Assembly: GCA_947372165.1 (NCBI GenBank)
Contig: CANBSP010000001.1
Location: 124,001-188,000 of the forward strand
From: Actinomycetota bacterium
GTDB lineage: Bacteria > Actinomycetota > Actinomycetes > Nanopelagicales > Nanopelagicaceae
Reading direction: 5' to 3'
DNA: 64,000 nt
Shown here piece after piece: positions 43,613 to 54,103 of this stretch. Within the stretch, counting starts at the first letter, position 1. Each line of letters begins with the position of its first letter. The notes beneath the pieces were generated by a model. That model was not told the origin of the DNA and made no database searches. It was given only the letters and a program-made list of their open reading frames with translations. Both the position numbers and the translations under genes were made by a program.

Positions 43613-45732
43613 TGTCTGCAGATACCGTCATCACACTTCCAGAGGGTGCGCCAGAAGAAGTTGTTACCCATTCGTTCTTGCGCGAAGTTGATCTCTCGGC
43701 TTTTGGGGCAAAGGGAACACTCGCTCTCATCACGTTAGATAACGGCTTGGATCACAACCGTCCAAATACGCTAGGGCCAAAGACCCTCATCGAACTCAAT
43801 GAACGAATCACCGAGGCGATGAACTCTTCGGCAGTTGCAATTGCCATCATCGGCAAGCCATTTATCTTCGCCGCCGGCGCCGATCTCTCTGCGATCTCCT
43901 TCGTCTCCGATCGATCACAGGCTCTTGCCATCGGAAAACTTGGACATGATGTACTTCGTCGCCTCCACGAAAGTTCAAAGCCGACCTTCGCCTTTATCAA
44001 TGGGCTCGCACTCGGCGGCGGATTAGAGATCGGCCTACATTGCAATTACCGCACAATTTCGGCGACTGCATTTACTGCCCTGCCAGAGGTCTTTCTCGGA
44101 CTCGTTCCTGGCTGGGGTGGAGCCACGATCTTGCCACAATTGATCGGGCCCGAGAAAGCGGTTCAGGTCATCATGGTGAATGCTCTCAATAACAACACCA
44201 TGCTTCGCGCAAAGGATGCAACTGCGCTTGGCATCACCGATGCGATCTTTGAACCAGCAGATTTCCTTGAGAAATCTGTTCAATTTGCAGCCGATATTGT
44301 GAGCGGCAAGAAGAAGTTTGAACGCCAAGACCATTCCAGCGATGCCGCGGCCTGGGATGCAGCGATCGCTACTGGTGAAGCTGCGATGCGTAAGAAATAT
44401 GGCGCCGCAGATATAGCTTCACCTCGCAAGGCGTTAGATCTCATCAAATCGGCGCGAACCTCTTCCCGTGGCGAAGGCTTTGATGCGGAGGACACTGCGC
44501 TTACTGATCTTGTCATGTCTGATCCACTTCGAGCCTCTCTCTACGCCTTCAATCTCATTCAGAAGAAGCGGAAGAAGGTAGAGGGCGCTCCTAAGGCAGC
44601 GCTCGCCCGAAAGGTGACAAGGGTTGGCGTTGTTGGAGCCGGTTTGATGGCTTCGCAATTGGCACTCATCATTCTCCGCAACCTTAAAGTCCCGGTAGTC
44701 ATTACCGATCTAGACCAAGAGCGCGTAGATAAAGGCCTGGCCTACATCAATGCCGAACTACAGAAATTAGTAGAGAAGCGTCGCCTCTCCCCTGAAGGTG
44801 CTGCTCGTCTATCTGCATTGGTCTCCGGATCGACAGATAAGAAGGCCTATGCCGGATGCGACTTCATCATCGAAGCAATCTTCGAAGAACTCCCCCTCAA
44901 GCAGAAGCTCTTTGCTGAGTTGGAGACGATCGTTTCACCAGAGTGCATTCTTGCAACCAACACTTCATCTCTATCAGTCACCAAGATGGCAGAGGGATTG
45001 AAAAATCCAGAGCGTGTCATCGGCTTCCACTTCTTCAACCCAGTCGCTGTCATGCCGCTTCTTGAAATCGCTCGCACGCAGTCCACAGATGACGCAACTA
45101 CAGCCACTGCAGTTGCCATCGGAAAAGAACTGAAAAAGACGATGGTGATTGTGAAAGATTCACCTGCCTTTGTCGTCAATCGACTTCTCACACGTTTCAT
45201 GGGCGAGATCACCGATGCCATAGATGAGGGCACTCCCCCTGAGATTGCTGATGCTGCGATGACTCCACTCGGCTTGCCGATGTCATCACTTCAGCTCCTA
45301 GGTCTGGTCGGTCCAGGCGTCGCGCTTCACGTCGCAGAGACTCTTCATGGCGCTCTTGGTGAGCGCTACAAGATCTCACCAACTATGCAGGCCTTCGTCA
45401 CTAACGGAGTTCGCACCTTCTACATCAAAGATGGCGACGGCAAGCAGATCGTTAATCCTGATGCCCTAGCACTCATTCATGCCGGCGATAAGGCTTCAAC
45501 CGTTGAGGAGGTGCGCAACCGCGCACTCACCGCTCTAGCGCAAGAGGCGCGAATGATGCTTGATGAGGATGTCGTCGCAACTGCGGCAGAGATAGATCTC
45601 TGCATGCTGCTCGGTTGTGGTTGGCCGCTCCACCTCGGCGGAATCTTGCCTTACTTGGACCGTGAAGGATTTAGCGAGAGCGTTGCTGGTCAGAGATTCC
45701 ATCCTGCGGGAGTGGCATCGCTTCCAAAGTAG
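43612..45732 (+). CDS. fadB: Multifunctional 3-hydroxyacyl-CoA dehydrogenase/enoyl-CoA hydratase
   Basis: Beta-oxidation alpha subunit of 706 residues. The enoyl-CoA hydratase part is N-terminal (about 1-290; [15 protein letters not shown] and [14 protein letters not shown] form the oxyanion hole). The dehydrogenase part begins near residue 342 with the NAD motif [13 protein letters not shown], has [15 protein letters not shown] with its catalytic His, and [12 protein letters not shown], ending in two 3HCDH C-domains. The ATG at 43612 overlaps the thiolase stop; an in-frame start 28 codons earlier lies inside fadA and is rejected. The last 62 bases overlap dxs on the other strand. Confidence 0.95.
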   Translation: MSADTVITLPEGAPEEVVTHSFLREVDLSAFGAKGTLALITLDNGLDHNRPNTLGPKTLIELNERITEAMNSSAVAIAIIGKPFIFAAGADLSAISFVSDRSQALAIGKLGHDVLRRLHESSKPTFAFINGLALGGGLEIGLHCNYRTISATAFTALPEVFLGLVPGWGGATILPQLIGPEKAVQVIMVNALNNNTMLRAKDATALGITDAIFEPADFLEKSVQFAADIVSGKKKFERQDHSSDAAAWDAAIATGEAAMRKKYGAADIASPRKALDLIKSARTSSRGEGFDAEDTALTDLVMSDPLRASLYAFNLIQKKRKKVEGAPKAALARKVTRVGVVGAGLMASQLALIILRNLKVPVVITDLDQERVDKGLAYINAELQKLVEKRRLSPEGAARLSALVSGSTDKKAYAGCDFIIEAIFEELPLKQKLFAELETIVSPECILATNTSSLSVTKMAEGLKNPERVIGFHFFNPVAVMPLLEIARTQSTDDATTATAVAIGKELKKTMVIVKDSPAFVVNRLLTRFMGEITDAIDEGTPPEIADAAMTPLGLPMSSLQLLGLVGPGVALHVAETLHGALGERYKISPTMQAFVTNGVRTFYIKDGDGKQIVNPDALALIHAGDKASTVEEVRNRALTALAQEARMMLDEDVVATAAEIDLCMLLGCGWPLHLGGILPYLDREGFSESVAGQRFHPAGVASLPK

Positions 45733-47605
45733 TACCGGCGGTGGAGAGTGAACTCCACTCCACGAGTGAACGCGTGATCGCCTGAATTGAGATACCAATC
45801 TCGGCAAGGATGTCATTGCGTTTTGCATGATCGAAGAATCGAAGCGGCACGCCAATAGAGTGCACTGGAATTGTCATCTCATGCTCGCGGAAGAGTTCAG
45901 AGATTGTGCTGGCGATTCCACCATGCTCGATACCATCTTCAAGTACAACGACACTCTTGTAACGACCAGCCATAGTGATCAGAGATTGTGGCAGAGGCTT
46001 AACCCAACGAGGATCAATCACAGTAACGCCCACGCCTTCACGATATGCCTGCGCTGCAGCCTCAACGGCGATATGTGCAAGTGCGCCAACACTCACAAAG
46101 AGAATATCTGCACTCTCACCACGATAGAGAACATCGATACCATCTCTGCGCTCAAAGGCCGGAATATCTGAAAGAACAGCGCCTTTAGGGAAACGGACCA
46201 CACTCGGGCCATCGCTGATCTCAACGCTCTCACGGAGCAACTCACGAAGGCGAGAGCCATCTCGCGGTGCAGCAATGCTAAGACCAGGCACGATGCCCGC
46301 TATAGCCAGATCCCACATGCCATTGTGCGAGGCGCCATCATCACCGGTAATGCCAGCGCGATCTAAGACAAAGGTAACTCCAGCTTTATGAAGTGCGACA
46401 TCGAGAAGAAGTTGATCAAAAGCGCGATTTAAGAAGGTTGAGTAGACGGCAACGACTGGATGGAGTCCAGCGAATGCCATGCCAGCGGCTGCTGCTACGG
46501 CGTGCTGCTCTGCGATGCCAACATCGAAGATTCGATCTGGGAACTCTTTTGCGAATGGGTCCAGACCAGTGGGCCCTTGCATTGCTGCAGTCAACGCCAC
46601 AACATCAGCTCGAGCACGACCTATCTTTACTATCTCATCAGAGAAGATAGAGGTCCACGACGTAGCTGATTTCGACAGTGGAAGACCAGTTGCTGGATCA
46701 ACCACCCCAACTGCGTGGAACTTCTCTGCCTCATCCATAATCGCAGGGGCGTGGCCGCGTCCTTTTTCAGTGATGACATGAACGAGTACTGGTGCTCCAA
46801 AAGCCTTTGCAAGTTTGAGTGAATCCTCGATCGCAGAAATATTATGGCCATCCACTGGTCCGATGTATTTGAGGCCGAGATCCTCGAACATGCCTTGCGG
46901 AGCGACAATATCCTTGATTCCCTTCTTTACACCATGAAGGGTCTCGTAGATCGGCTGACCAACCACCGGAGTGCGTTCAAGTACGCCCTTTCCCCAATCC
47001 AAGAATTTCTCATATCCACTCGTTGCGCGCAGCGTGGAGAGATATGTCGCGACGCCACCAATTGTTGGTGAGTAACTTCGTTCATTATCGTTCACAACAA
47101 TAACGAGAGGTAGTTCATCATTTGCGGCGATGTTATTGAGCGCCTCCCAAGACATTCCGCCGGTGAGAGCGCCATCTCCGACAAGTGCAACTACTTTCCG
47201 ATCTTTAATCCCCTGGACTTTAAAGGCGGTTGCGATTCCACTTGCCCACGAAAGCGCGCCGGATGCGTGAGAGTTTTCGACGACATCATGGACAGACTCG
47301 CTCCGGCTGGGATAGCCAGAGATTCCACCCGCTTGTCGCAACGTGTCGAATTGATTGGCACGACCTGTGAGCATCTTGTGGACATAACTCTGATGACCGG
47401 TATCGAAGACAATGACATCATGTGGTGAATCAAAGACGCGATGCATGGCGATCGTGAGTTCGACGACTCCGAGATTTGGTCCTAAATGACCACCACTCTT
47501 AGACACCTTCTCAATGAGTAGGGTACGAATCTCTGCGGCAAGGTCGATGAGCTGCGCCTCGGTAAGACCCAGAAGGTCCGATGGCTTCTTGATCTCATCC
47601 AACAT
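45671..47605 (-). CDS. dxs: 1-deoxy-D-xylulose-5-phosphate synthase
   Basis: Thiamine-diphosphate enzyme of the MEP isoprenoid pathway, joining pyruvate and glyceraldehyde 3-phosphate. It has 644 residues from the ATG at 47605. The cofactor motif [17 protein letters not shown] is near 150; the transketolase-type [18 protein letters not shown] is near 415; a C-terminal transketolase domain follows. The ATG is favoured over a TTG two codons earlier because TAGACT stands exactly six bases ahead. The C-terminus runs 62 bases into fadB antisense. Confidence 0.97.
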   Translation of the reverse strand: MLDEIKKPSDLLGLTEAQLIDLAAEIRTLLIEKVSKSGGHLGPNLGVVELTIAMHRVFDSPHDVIVFDTGHQSYVHKMLTGRANQFDTLRQAGGISGYPSRSESVHDVVENSHASGALSWASGIATAFKVQGIKDRKVVALVGDGALTGGMSWEALNNIAANDELPLVIVVNDNERSYSPTIGGVATYLSTLRATSGYEKFLDWGKGVLERTPVVGQPIYETLHGVKKGIKDIVAPQGMFEDLGLKYIGPVDGHNISAIEDSLKLAKAFGAPVLVHVITEKGRGHAPAIMDEAEKFHAVGVVDPATGLPLSKSATSWTSIFSDEIVKIGRARADVVALTAAMQGPTGLDPFAKEFPDRIFDVGIAEQHAVAAAAGMAFAGLHPVVAVYSTFLNRAFDQLLLDVALHKAGVTFVLDRAGITGDDGASHNGMWDLAIAGIVPGLSIAAPRDGSRLRELLRESVEISDGPSVVRFPKGAVLSDIPAFERRDGIDVLYRGESADILFVSVGALAHIAVEAAAQAYREGVGVTVIDPRWVKPLPQSLITMAGRYKSVVVLEDGIEHGGIASTISELFREHEMTIPVHSIGVPLRFFDHAKRNDILAEIGISIQAITRSLVEWSSLSTAGTTLEAMPLPQDGISDQQRSR

Positions 47606-47611
47606 AGTCAA

Positions 47612-47617
47612 AGTCTA
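47612..47617 (-). promoter_or_regulatory. Candidate leaderless -10 box for dxs
   Basis: TAGACT on the minus strand, six bases before the ATG at 47605. Confidence 0.55.
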
Positions 47618-47670
47618 ATCTCCGAAGCCTAACTTCGCCCCATCAAGAGGCAAAAAGATCTACCTCTTGA

Positions 47671-50328
47671 TTACTTAAGGAGCGAGCGGAGCACGTACTG
47701 CATGATTCCGCCGTGGCGATAGTAATCAGCCTCACCCGGCGTATCGATGCGAAGCAAGGCTTGGAAGCTCTTGCCATCTGCAAGGACGGTCACGGTCTTA
47801 GGAGTAGACCCATGATTGAGTTCGGTCACTCCTTGAATCTCGAAGGTCTCGTGGCCTGTGAGTCCAAGTGATGCGGCGCTCTCCCCTGGCAAATACTGCA
47901 GTGGAAGTACTCCCATTCCAATCAAGTTAGATCGGTGGATGCGTTCAAAGGACTCGGCAATAACTGCCTTGACTCCCAGGAGCGCAGTTCCCTTCGCCGC
48001 CCAGTCACGCGATGATCCTGATCCATACTCTTTACCAGCAAGGATCACGAGCGGAATGGCATTTGCTTGGTACTCCATCGAGGCATCGTAAATTGTTGAT
48101 TGCTCACCGTTCTGAAGGAAGTTACGAGTGAATCCACCCGAGACATCATCAAGAAGGAGGTTCTTGAGGCGAATATTTGCAAAGGTACCGCGGATCATGA
48201 CTTCGTGATTTCCTCGGCGAGAACCATAGGAGTTGAAATCAGCGCGTTCGATACCGTGCTCGGCCAAATATTTACCAGCAGGTGAATCAGCTTTGATATT
48301 TCCTGCAGGTGAGATGTGGTCAGTTGTGATCGAATCACCAAGGACTGCAAGTACACGGGCTGACGAAATATCGGTGACCGGCTTTGGTTCGCGCGGCATG
48401 CCATCAAAATACGGCGGCTTACGAACATAGGTCGATTGCTGATCCCATTCAAAGGTCTTGCCGGTTGGTGTGGCAAGTGACTTCCAGCGGTGATCGCCAT
48501 CAAAGACTGTTGAATAATCTTTGATAAACATGTCGGAGGAGATCACTGAGTCGATAACGGCCTGGATCTCGTTCTGAGATGGCCAGATATCTTTGAGATA
48601 GACAGGCGCACCGCTCTGATCAGTACCGATTGGATCCTTTTCAAAGTCATGATCCATCGTGCCAGTAAGTGCGTAGGCAACAACGAGTGGTGGTGATGCC
48701 AAGTAGTTCATCTTTACATCTGGGCTAATGCGACCCTCGAAGTTCCGGTTACCCGAAAGAACAGCAGTCACAGCAAGGTCATTCTCATTGATCGCTTTGC
48801 TAATCTCGATTGGCAGTGGGCCAGAGTTGCCGATACAGGTTACGCAGCCATAACCTACAAGATTGAATCCAAGGCCCTCGAGGTACGGGGTGAGGCCTGA
48901 CTTATCAAAGTAATTGGTAACAACTTTTGATCCTGGGGCAAGGGATGTCTTAACCCATGGCTTTGCAGTGAGACCTTTTTCAATCGCCTTCTTCGCAAGC
49001 AGCGCTGCGCCGATCATCACCGAAGGGTTAGAGGTATTTGTGCACGAAGTAATAGATGCAATAACAACGGCGCCATTCTTAAGCTCGGCTGAAGTTCCGG
49101 CATGGGTATAAGGAACAGCGGTCGTTGTGGTCTTCTCTGTGATGTAAGAAGGGAGAATCTTCTCAAAGGAAGGCTTCGAGGCGCTCAGTGAGATGCGATC
49201 CTGCGGACGCTTAGGGCCCGAGATTGACGGCACAACCGTCGAGAGATCAAGTTCGATCGTTTCGGAGAAACGAGGTGCAATATCAGTGTTATGCCAGAGC
49301 CCATTTGTCTTCGCATATTTTTCCACGAGTTCGATCTGATCATCACTTCGTCCAGTTAGGCGCAAATATTTCAGAGTCTCTTCATCGATTGGGAAGATTG
49401 CGCAGGTCGAACCATATTCTGGCGCCATATTTCCAATTGCTGTTCGAGTCGCCATGGAGAGGGCAGTAACTCCAGGACCATAGAACTCAACAAACTTTCC
49501 AACGACGCCAAGCTTGCGCAGCATCTCGGTAATGGTCAGGACTAAATCAGTTGCGGTTGTTCCGACTGGCAAATCGCCAGAGAGTTTAAATCCGACAACT
49601 TGTGGAATGAGCATTGATACCGGCTGACCAAGAAGCGCAGCTTCAGCTTCAATTCCGCCAACACCCCAACCAAGCACACCAAGGCCATTCACCATTGTTG
49701 TGTGAGAGTCTGTGCCAACTACCGTATCTGGATAGGCGCGAAGTTCGCCATCAACAACTCGAGTCATAACTACTCGCGCTAGGAATTCGATATTGACCTG
49801 ATGGACAATGCCTGTGCCAGGTGGAACAACTTTGAACTCATCAAAGGCAGTCTGTCCCCAGCGCAAGAATCGGTAACGCTCTTGATTGCGGCCATACTCG
49901 ATATCTGTGTTCTCTTCGAAGGCAGTCTTAGTACCGAAGACATCGGCAATGACTGAGTGGTCAATAACAAGTTCGGCGGGTGCGAGTGGATTGACCTTCG
50001 TTGGATCTCCCCCGAGATCTGCGATCGCTTCACGCATGGTTGCAAGATCGACGATGCAAGGAACACCGGTGAAGTCCTGCATGATGACTCGAGCTGGCGT
50101 AAATTGAATTTCAGTATCTGGGGTTGAGGCTGGGTTCCATTGAGCGAGGGCCTTGATCTGATCGGCGGTGATATTCGCGCCATCTTCGGTACGAAGCAGA
50201 TTCTCCAAGAGGATCTTCAAGCTGTAAGGCAAGTCCTGTGATCCCTCCAACATCGTAATGTCGAAGATCTCGTAGCTCTTGCCTGCTACTTCAAGGGATT
50301 TCTTGGCGTTAAAGGAGTTCTTGCTCAT
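47671..50328 (-). CDS. acnA: Aconitate hydratase A
   Basis: TCA-cycle enzyme converting citrate to isocitrate, 885 residues, AcnA/IRP type. The 4Fe-4S ligands are Cys in [13 protein letters not shown] and two in [13 protein letters not shown]. The substrate motif [21 protein letters not shown] lies near 210, and the mobile C-terminal domain with [13 protein letters not shown] near 775. The ATG has TAAGAT six bases upstream and a GAGG between. It precedes dxs on the same strand by 65 bases. Confidence 0.98.
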   Translation of the reverse strand: MSKNSFNAKKSLEVAGKSYEIFDITMLEGSQDLPYSLKILLENLLRTEDGANITADQIKALAQWNPASTPDTEIQFTPARVIMQDFTGVPCIVDLATMREAIADLGGDPTKVNPLAPAELVIDHSVIADVFGTKTAFEENTDIEYGRNQERYRFLRWGQTAFDEFKVVPPGTGIVHQVNIEFLARVVMTRVVDGELRAYPDTVVGTDSHTTMVNGLGVLGWGVGGIEAEAALLGQPVSMLIPQVVGFKLSGDLPVGTTATDLVLTITEMLRKLGVVGKFVEFYGPGVTALSMATRTAIGNMAPEYGSTCAIFPIDEETLKYLRLTGRSDDQIELVEKYAKTNGLWHNTDIAPRFSETIELDLSTVVPSISGPKRPQDRISLSASKPSFEKILPSYITEKTTTTAVPYTHAGTSAELKNGAVVIASITSCTNTSNPSVMIGAALLAKKAIEKGLTAKPWVKTSLAPGSKVVTNYFDKSGLTPYLEGLGFNLVGYGCVTCIGNSGPLPIEISKAINENDLAVTAVLSGNRNFEGRISPDVKMNYLASPPLVVAYALTGTMDHDFEKDPIGTDQSGAPVYLKDIWPSQNEIQAVIDSVISSDMFIKDYSTVFDGDHRWKSLATPTGKTFEWDQQSTYVRKPPYFDGMPREPKPVTDISSARVLAVLGDSITTDHISPAGNIKADSPAGKYLAEHGIERADFNSYGSRRGNHEVMIRGTFANIRLKNLLLDDVSGGFTRNFLQNGEQSTIYDASMEYQANAIPLVILAGKEYGSGSSRDWAAKGTALLGVKAVIAESFERIHRSNLIGMGVLPLQYLPGESAASLGLTGHETFEIQGVTELNHGSTPKTVTVLADGKSFQALLRIDTPGEADYYRHGGIMQYVLRSLLK

Positions 50329-50334
50329 GTCCTC

Positions 50335-50340
50335 ATCTTA
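50335..50340 (-). promoter_or_regulatory. Candidate leaderless -10 box for acnA
   Basis: TAAGAT on the minus strand, six bases before the ATG at 50328. Confidence 0.5.
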
Positions 50341-50349
50341 GTGAATCGC

Positions 50350-51609
50350 CTAAGCCAGATTAAATCTCACGACCGTTTCGATGTGTTGGGTCATAGGAAA
50401 GAGGTCAAAAGCCACGATGGAATCCATCGTGTAGCCCCCTTCTGTGATCCATTTCGCATCCCGAGCCAGTGAGGCTGGGTCACAGGAGACATAGACGATC
50501 GTTGTGGGGCGCAATTTGAGAAGGCTCAGAACGACCACTTCGCCAGCACCGGTCCTTGGCGGATCCAGGAGTACGAGATCGGCCTTATCAATCTTCGGGA
50601 GCTGCTGTTCAACCATTCCGGCATGGATCTGGACGTTGGAATTGTTCTTAAAAATATGTGCGGCATCAGCCAATGCACGTCGATCAGATTCGATCAGGTG
50701 AACGCGCCCCTTTGATCCCACCGCTTGAGCAAGTGCACCGCTGAACAAACCAGCACCACCATAGAGATCGCAGACAGTATCGCCGGGGCGAACATCCATC
50801 ATCTGCATAACATGATCCACCAATGTTGACGGTGCGCTCTTGTGGGCCTGCCAGAAAGTTGCGGGCGAGATTGTGTAGGTCATACCTTCAACAACCTCGT
50901 GAAGTTGGGTCGGACCAGAAAGGCTTCGTCCGCCACGAGAGACATTGGTCTCCCCTGAACTAGAGGTCGCTACCTCAATTCGGGCATCGCCATTCCATGT
51001 TCGAGAGGCAAGTGAAGCAACATTCATCTCATCCACTGCAATGAGACAATCATCAATCTCCTGAACTTCTTTACTTCGATTCTTGTAAAAACCAATCTTG
51101 CCAAAATCCGAGATGGCAAAATCCATCCGGGTACGCCAGTGAAGACCGTTTTCTGGTTCAACTGCGCGAACTTCGCAGGTTAGCCCGAGATCGGCGAGTT
51201 TGATTTTGCCAAGCCGCTCGAATTGTTCGGTGATGATCGCAGCTTTCAATTCGCGCTGATGAGAGATCTCGATATGTTGGAAGTCGCATCCGCCGCATCC
51301 ATCTGGCCGAGCAAAATCACATGGGGCCGGGACGCGGTGCGTGGATGGCTCGAGAACCTCGACAACATCTGCCCGAGTCACCTTCGAAGCGACAGAAGAG
51401 ACCTCAACGACGACGCGTTCACCGGGGATCGCATGGCGCACAAAGAGAACTTGACCTTCATGGCGAGCGATGAAATGGCCACCATGGGCTGCAGCCAAGA
51501 TATCGACAGTGACGCGATCGCCCACTTCTAGACCTTTTTGACCTGCCTGATCCAGTACAGGACCTAGGTGCTGCTCTCTCGACTCTTGATCCAGACTCTC
51601 ATTTTCCAT
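50350..51609 (-). CDS. TRAM-domain RNA uracil-C5 methyltransferase (TrmA/RlmD family)
   Basis: SAM-dependent RNA methyltransferase of 419 residues. An N-terminal TRAM domain (about 25-90) is followed by a cysteine cluster CDFARPDGCGGC (about 97-108), suggesting an Fe-S site. The SAM-binding VCDLYGGAGLFSGALA is near 285, and the catalytic Cys in IVYVSCDPASLARD near 375. It methylates uridine in rRNA or tRNA; the exact site is unknown. The ATG has TAGGGT six bases upstream. It is divergent from trkA with 38 bases between starts. Confidence 0.92.
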   Translation of the reverse strand: MENESLDQESREQHLGPVLDQAGQKGLEVGDRVTVDILAAAHGGHFIARHEGQVLFVRHAIPGERVVVEVSSVASKVTRADVVEVLEPSTHRVPAPCDFARPDGCGGCDFQHIEISHQRELKAAIITEQFERLGKIKLADLGLTCEVRAVEPENGLHWRTRMDFAISDFGKIGFYKNRSKEVQEIDDCLIAVDEMNVASLASRTWNGDARIEVATSSSGETNVSRGGRSLSGPTQLHEVVEGMTYTISPATFWQAHKSAPSTLVDHVMQMMDVRPGDTVCDLYGGAGLFSGALAQAVGSKGRVHLIESDRRALADAAHIFKNNSNVQIHAGMVEQQLPKIDKADLVLLDPPRTGAGEVVVLSLLKLRPTTIVYVSCDPASLARDAKWITEGGYTMDSIVAFDLFPMTQHIETVVRFNLA

Positions 51610-51615
51610 TTCCCA

Positions 51616-51621
51616 ACCCTA
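51616..51621 (-). promoter_or_regulatory. Candidate leaderless -10 box for the TRAM gene
   Basis: TAGGGT on the minus strand, six bases before the ATG at 51609. Confidence 0.5.
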
Positions 51622-51635
51622 ACCCAGATTCGCGG

Positions 51636-51641
51636 TAAGGT
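51636..51641 (+). promoter_or_regulatory. Candidate leaderless -10 box for trkA
   Basis: TAAGGT, six bases before the GTG at 51648. Confidence 0.5.
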
Positions 51642-51647
51642 TTCCTT

Positions 51648-52310
51648 GTGCATGTTGTCATCATGGGTTGTGGTCGAGTTGGATCTGGTTTAGCGCTCGA
51701 ACTCGAAGCGGCTGGCCATACCGTCGCCATCATTGATCAAAATCGTGAATCATTCCGCCGATTAGGGCCGAACTTCAATGGTCGAACCGTCGCAGGTGTT
51801 GGCTTTGATCGAGATACCTTGCTTGAGGCAGGCATCGCAGAAGCTCATGCCTTCGCCGCTGTCTCTAACGGTGATAACTCAAATATTCTCGCAGCTCGCG
51901 TCGCCCGCGAGACCTATGGCGTTGAGAATGTCGTAGCCCGTATCTACGATGCTGGCCGCGCAGAGATCTACCAACGACTTGGCATTCCGACCGTCGCAAC
52001 CGTCCTCTGGACCACAGATCAGATCCTGCGCAGACTTGTTCCGGAAGGTTCACGGTCCGAGTGGCGCGATGCTAGTGGTCTCATCCAACTCTGTGAAGTC
52101 CATCTTGAAGCAAGTTGGTATGGTCGTCCTGCCTCTCTTATCGAAGAGTTAACTCCTGCGCGCTTGGCATTTATCACCAGATTGGGTGAAGGCCTCATTC
52201 CTGATGATAAAACCGTTCTCCAAGAGGGCGATCTCGTACATGTCATGGTCACTGAAAAGGATCTTGCACAGGTCGACGCTACCCTCGCACAAACACCAGA
52301 GGGACACTAA
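51648..52310 (+). CDS. trkA: TrkA-type potassium uptake regulatory protein (first copy)
   Basis: Cytoplasmic NAD(H)-binding KTN/RCK subunit of 220 residues that gates a K+ transporter. TrkA-N: VIMGCGRVGSGLALELE with the acidic IIDQN after strand 2. TrkA-C covers about 135-215. It corresponds to mycobacterial CeoB. Its TAA and the next ATG share one base. The APC-type permease that usually stands beside this pair in actinobacteria is absent. Confidence 0.94.
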   Translation: MHVVIMGCGRVGSGLALELEAAGHTVAIIDQNRESFRRLGPNFNGRTVAGVGFDRDTLLEAGIAEAHAFAAVSNGDNSNILAARVARETYGVENVVARIYDAGRAEIYQRLGIPTVATVLWTTDQILRRLVPEGSRSEWRDASGLIQLCEVHLEASWYGRPASLIEELTPARLAFITRLGEGLIPDDKTVLQEGDLVHVMVTEKDLAQVDATLAQTPEGH

Positions 52311-52969
52311 TGCGTATTGCAATTGCTGGAGCGGGAAATGTTGGACGAGCGATCGCGCGCGAACTTTTAGGTAATGGCCACCATGTCCTCTTGATCGATC
52401 GCGACCCTAAAGCGCTCAAGATGGACTCTGTTCCCACCGCCGAATGGCTCCTCGCTGATGCCTGCGAAATCGCATCTCTTGATAATGCCAAACTCGATGG
52501 CTGCCAGGTGCTCGTCGCAGCCACCGGCGATGACAAGGTCAATCTTGTCTGCTCACTCTTAGCTAAGACGGAGTATGGCGTTCCCCGCGTCGTGGCTCGC
52601 GTCAACCACCCAAAGAATGAGTGGCTCTTTGACTCCTCATGGGGCGTTGATGTTGCAGTATCCACACCACGAATCATTAGTGCACTCGTTGAAGAAGCGG
52701 TATCTGTCGGCGATGTTGTCCGCCTCTTCTCGCTTCGAAAAGGTGAAGCTAACCTCGTAGAAATCACTCTTCCAGATGGCGCAATGGCATGTGGCAAGAC
52801 CATTGGTGAGATCGCCTTCCCAACGAATTCTTCACTTGCAGCCATCGTTCGTGATGGACGCGTTATCTCCCCTGAATCTCATATGCTTTTAGCTAGCGGA
52901 GATGAGCTCCTCTTTGTTGCAACATCAATTGCAGAGGGCGAATTGAAGAGTTGCCTGCTGGGCAATTAA
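52310..52969 (+). CDS. trkA: TrkA-type potassium uptake regulatory protein (second copy)
   Basis: Second KTN/RCK protein of 219 residues, the CeoC equivalent. TrkA-N: IAIAGAGNVGRAIARELL and VLLIDRD; TrkA-C about 135-215 with ITLPDGAMACGKTIGEI. It probably forms a mixed ring with the first copy. Its last two codons and stop (Gly-Asn-stop) are the first unit of a fivefold 9-base tandem repeat. Confidence 0.94.
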   Translation: MRIAIAGAGNVGRAIARELLGNGHHVLLIDRDPKALKMDSVPTAEWLLADACEIASLDNAKLDGCQVLVAATGDDKVNLVCSLLAKTEYGVPRVVARVNHPKNEWLFDSSWGVDVAVSTPRIISALVEEAVSVGDVVRLFSLRKGEANLVEITLPDGAMACGKTIGEIAFPTNSSLAAIVRDGRVISPESHMLLASGDELLFVATSIAEGELKSCLLGN

Positions 52970-53006
52970 GGCAATTAAGGTACTTAAGGTAATTAAGGTA
53001 ATTAAG
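52962..53006 (+). repeat. 9-bp tandem repeat containing the trkA stop codon
   Basis: Five units of the form G(C/T)AATTAAG, the third reading GTACTTAAG. In the gene's frame each unit gives Gly-Asn-stop (Gly-Thr-stop in the third), so five in-frame TAA codons follow at nine-base intervals from 52967. It is the same design as the repeat at 31481-31521 with a different sequence. Confidence 0.95.
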
Positions 53007-53021
53007 CAGAGTCTTCTCTTA

Positions 53022-53666
53022 TTATTCGATCGAGTCAGCAACCTTCACTGAGGGTACGCGGCGCAATATCTGCCAACTCCCCCACAAGACAATGAGATAG
53101 AGCGGATAGCCCAAGAAGAAATTCGCGATACCCAGGGCATTTAATTTATTGGCACGATAGAGCGGATATTGAATCGCAATTCTCAGTGCAAACATTCCTA
53201 CCCAGAGCCATCCAGCATTGGTGTACGCACTACGGCGTGCCGAATTCTTACGCCATTCTAAATTCTCGCCAATGATCGGCCCAATTATGAGTCCGAGGAG
53301 TGGGAAACGAAGCAGATTCGCGCCACCGTAAATAATGAGGAAGGCGATGTTCTTATAGATGCTCGGGAGGTAGAAGGCTGAAGCTTTACCGCTATGGCCG
53401 GCAAAGAGTGCACAGATTGCAATTCCAAAGAGTCCGCTCAAGGCATGTTGTAGAGATTCTCGTTTCACCAAACGATATGCGGTGAGAACCAATGAGAGCG
53501 CAATCGAGGCGAAGAGTGCTGGATGAAGATGGTGGCCAAAGTTGAAGACAACGAGAAATAGTATCGAAGGCAGACCGCTGTCGATCAAGCCGCGCTTACC
53601 ACCCAGTGCTGCCAGAATCTTCGCCCGATCTTCATGATGGCTCTCGTGAGCTGCTTCAGTGCTCAT
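53022..53666 (-). CDS. DUF3159 membrane protein
   Basis: Actinobacterial DUF3159 protein of 214 residues with about six membrane helices; function unknown. A His-rich N-terminus (STEAAHESHHED) precedes LGGKRGLIDSGLPSILFLVVF, the family opening. Conserved polar residues lie in LLRFPLLGLIIGPIIGE. It overlaps dut by four bases and sits between trkA and dut, its standard place. Some neighbours usual elsewhere (DUF3710, an OB-fold protein) are missing. Confidence 0.87.
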   Translation of the reverse strand: MSTEAAHESHHEDRAKILAALGGKRGLIDSGLPSILFLVVFNFGHHLHPALFASIALSLVLTAYRLVKRESLQHALSGLFGIAICALFAGHSGKASAFYLPSIYKNIAFLIIYGGANLLRFPLLGLIIGPIIGENLEWRKNSARRSAYTNAGWLWVGMFALRIAIQYPLYRANKLNALGIANFFLGYPLYLIVLWGSWQILRRVPSVKVADSIE

Positions 53667-54103
53667 GCGCGTCCAGTACTTCCCAGCCCCCCGACACCAC
53701 GATCAGTGCCAGGAAGTGATTGGACTTCAACAAAATCTGCACGCTCTACTTTTTGAATCACCATCTGAGCGATTCGATCACCCGTTACGAAGGAGATCGA
53801 CTCATGAAGGTCGTGGTTGATCAAGATAACTTGAAGCTCGCCTCGAAAGGCGGCATCTACAGTGCCTGGTGTATTCACCATTGAAACTCCATGTTTGATC
53901 GCAAGGCCAGATCGTGGATGAAGGAAGGCCGCATACCCATCGGGAAGGGCAAGAGATAAACCGGTTGGAACGAGCGCCCGTTCGCCAGGGGCAATCGTTA
54001 TATCAATCCGAGTGCAGATATCAGCACCGGCATCACCAGGCTTTGCATACCGTGGAAGTGGCACGCTCTCATCCAATCGCGTGATCAGAACTTGCAGCGT
54101 CAT
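53663..54103 (-). CDS. dut: dUTP diphosphatase
   Basis: Trimeric dUTPase of 146 residues that keeps uracil out of DNA and supplies dUMP. All five motifs can be seen: AKPGDAGADI, HPRSGLAIKHG, NTPGTVDAAFRGEL, VTGDRIAQMV and the C-terminal RGVGGLGSTG. It overlaps the thioesterase gene by four bases at its start and the DUF3159 gene at its end, forming a three-gene minus-strand operon. Confidence 0.97.
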   Translation of the reverse strand: MTLQVLITRLDESVPLPRYAKPGDAGADICTRIDITIAPGERALVPTGLSLALPDGYAAFLHPRSGLAIKHGVSMVNTPGTVDAAFRGELQVILINHDLHESISFVTGDRIAQMVIQKVERADFVEVQSLPGTDRGVGGLGSTGRA

